Origin: G965197675 sp965197675
GTDB taxonomy: Bacteria > Chloroflexota > Dehalococcoidia > Plut-88900
DNA length: 64,000 nt
NCBI GenBank assembly: GCA_965197675.1
Contig: OZ240221.1
Coordinates: forward strand, 1,240,001-1,304,000
Reading direction: 5' to 3'
Below the pieces are notes generated by a model. The model did no database searches. It was not told the DNA's origin and saw only the letters and a list, made by a program, of their open reading frames with translations. Positions 62,805 to 64,000 of the stretch are shown here, in pieces; positions within the stretch are counted from its first letter, which is position 1, and each line of letters opens with the position of its first letter. A program made the position numbers and the translations under genes.

Positions 62805-63413
62805 GTGATTAGTCTAGGCATAGATCCCAGTGGTTCCGAGCGCAGGATAAGTGGGCTAGCCGTGCTGTCCGACGCTCTGGCGGCCGATTCTTGGACGATC
62901 ATCACCGACGAGGATATACTTCGGACCGCCGAGGACGCCCAACCAGACGTAGTTGCCATCGACTCTCCTCTTGCCTTGCCTAAAGGACGGTGTTGCACGG
63001 ATAGCCATTGTAAATGCGCCGTTCATGGCATTGTTAGAGAGACGGATAGGGCTATCGCCAAGCTGGGTTACCACCCCTACTGGACACTGATGCCGTCCAT
63101 GGTGAATCTAACCCTCCGAGGCATTGGCTTGAAGGACAACCTAACCTCTATGGGTTTCAAAGTGATAGAGGTGTATCCCGGCGCTGCCCAGGACCGTCTC
63201 GGCCTTCCTAGAAAACAACGGGGGCTGAATAGTCTGAAGGACGGGTTATCGGGCTTGGGAATAAGATTCGAGGATCCTGAACGTCGCCGAGTACATGACG
63301 AACTAGACGCCGTAACCGCTGCTTACGTGGGTATGTGCTATTTACAAGGCAAATACGAAGCCGTCGGCCCATCCGACGATTTCCAAATCATTCTACCAGT
63401 TCATGCCCTATGA
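62805..63413 (+). CDS. DUF429 family protein
   Basis: A 202-residue DUF429 protein with an RNase-H-like ribonuclease-fold start (LGIDPSGSERRISGLAVL) and conserved DSPLALPKG and HDELDAVTAAY, where acidic residues could bind metal. Function unestablished. It contains a Cys cluster (CCTDSHCKC, residues about 66-74). Start GTG 62805. Its stop overlaps the next gene's ATG in an ATGA, so the two are translationally coupled. Confidence 0.88.
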   Translation: MISLGIDPSGSERRISGLAVLSDALAADSWTIITDEDILRTAEDAQPDVVAIDSPLALPKGRCCTDSHCKCAVHGIVRETDRAIAKLGYHPYWTLMPSMVNLTLRGIGLKDNLTSMGFKVIEVYPGAAQDRLGLPRKQRGLNSLKDGLSGLGIRFEDPERRRVHDELDAVTAAYVGMCYLQGKYEAVGPSDDFQIILPVHAL

Positions 63414-64000
63414 ATGTTAAAACCACAAGTGAATCCAAGGCCAAATACGTGGAGGGGATGTTTGCCCGTATCTCTCCTAAATACGACCTGTTGAACGATG
63501 TTATGACCCTGGGAATGCACCGCGGTTGGAAGAAGAGGACGGCTGCCCTGGCCGTGCACAATAATAGAGGGCCAGCTCTGGACGTAGCTACCGGAACGGG
63601 TGATCTGGCTTTAGAGTTGGCTCGTCGTCCGGGGGTGTCTTCTGTGGTGGGAGTGGACTTTTGCGCAGAAATGCTGGAGCTAGGTCGTCGTAAAGTACAG
63701 AACAGTAGATTTGCAGGATATATATCCTTCTCTCAAGGAGATGCCTTAAACCTCCCCTTCCCAAACGACTCCTTCATGTGTGCTACATCGGGATTCGCTC
63801 TCCGAAATGTGGACAGCATCCCAGGTTCCATATCGGAGATGCGTCGAGTCGTTCGCCCCGGAGGCCGAGTGGTAACGTTGGAGCTAACGCCACTGGACTC
63901 ATCCACTCTATTATCTCCTTTGCTCAAGCTCTATTTCAGCCGTTGGGTGCCTTTGCTAGGCCAGATACTGGCAGGCGACAGAGAGGCCTACACCTACCTT
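63410..64000 (+). CDS. menG: Demethylmenaquinone/ubiquinone C-methyltransferase, 3' end outside window
   Basis: 197 codons of a UbiE/MenG methyltransferase, which adds the ring methyl to demethylmenaquinone with SAM. KYVEGMFARISPKYDLLND, MTLGMHRGWKKRT, DVATGTGDLALEL (SAM loop) and AGDREAYTYL at the window edge are all diagnostic. The ATG at 63410 overlaps the DUF429 stop by four bases. Because the frame has no stop before 64000 it can be missed by ORF callers. Menaquinone rather than ubiquinone is expected in Chloroflexota. Confidence 0.95.
   Translation, partial: MNVKTTSESKAKYVEGMFARISPKYDLLNDVMTLGMHRGWKKRTAALAVHNNRGPALDVATGTGDLALELARRPGVSSVVGVDFCAEMLELGRRKVQNSRFAGYISFSQGDALNLPFPNDSFMCATSGFALRNVDSIPGSISEMRRVVRPGGRVVTLELTPLDSSTLLSPLLKLYFSRWVPLLGQILAGDREAYTYL

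Overview
The window reads as a chromosomal segment of a free-living or host-associated bacterium of the Chloroflexota, most likely the SAR202/Dehalococcoidia side of the phylum. This is inference. It rests on the mix of many amidohydrolases, class III CoA-transferase, PrpD and Ldh2 enzymes; on substrate-binding lipoproteins whose lipobox Cys is followed by a GDD and Thr-Pro-rich linker; and on paired SPFH/NfeD membrane systems. Base composition is near balanced and most genes have recognisable Shine-Dalgarno sequences, with ATG, GTG and TTG starts all in use.

Layout. 1-12.1 kb is catabolic: two close D-aminoacylase-like paralogs (the first cut by the window edge), a DddP-like M24-fold enzyme, an amidohydrolase-2, a cyclophilin, a class III CoA-transferase, a VOC protein, a lone molybdopterin hydroxylase subunit and an Ldh2 dehydrogenase. 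12.2-14.6 kb is a penicillin-acylase family enzyme. 15-22 kb holds a glutaminase-like peptidase with gyrA (minus strand), then an NfeD protease (frameshifted), a stomatin-like SPFH protein and a third D-aminoacylase-like gene (plus strand). 22-30.5 kb mixes a CDGSH iron-sulfur protein, an acyl-ACP desaturase, cysteine synthase, a TPR protein, a CoA-binding protein, homoserine kinase, tRNA-Pro(CGG) and a cyclase-family hydrolase with several dead genes. 30.8-34.5 kb has an epimerase, a PrpD-family protein and a chimeric graveyard. 34.5-50.1 kb is transport and catabolism: a polyamine/iron-type ABC transporter (two permeases and a lipoprotein), a branched-chain-amino-acid-type ABC transporter (lipoprotein and two permeases), three more amidohydrolase-2 genes, an SDR, an esterase and an FMN-dependent 2-hydroxyacid oxidase. 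Neither transporter has an ATPase gene here. 50.9-64 kb is housekeeping: rsmG, rsmI, metG, a polyprenyl diphosphate synthase, an MFS pump, DUF1232-hflK-hflC, acetyl-CoA synthetase, DUF429 and the start of menG/ubiE.

Two things stand out. First, the M24-family protein at 1257-2534 carries, at constant spacing, the residues described for the DMSP lyase DddP and lacks the second His of real M24 peptidases. Second, the intergenic gaps are full of decayed genes that a standard ORF caller misses: a GT2 glycosyltransferase, an ATP-dependent DNA ligase, an ECF sigma factor with its YCII/DGPF partner, a DUF4411 PIN-like toxin, an IS110 transposase fused to a penicillin-acylase tail, a D-aminoacylase tail, a cysteine synthase tail, and an aldo/keto reductase::recombinase-like::DUF72 chimera. 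I found no CRISPR array, prophage, intact insertion sequence or defence island.
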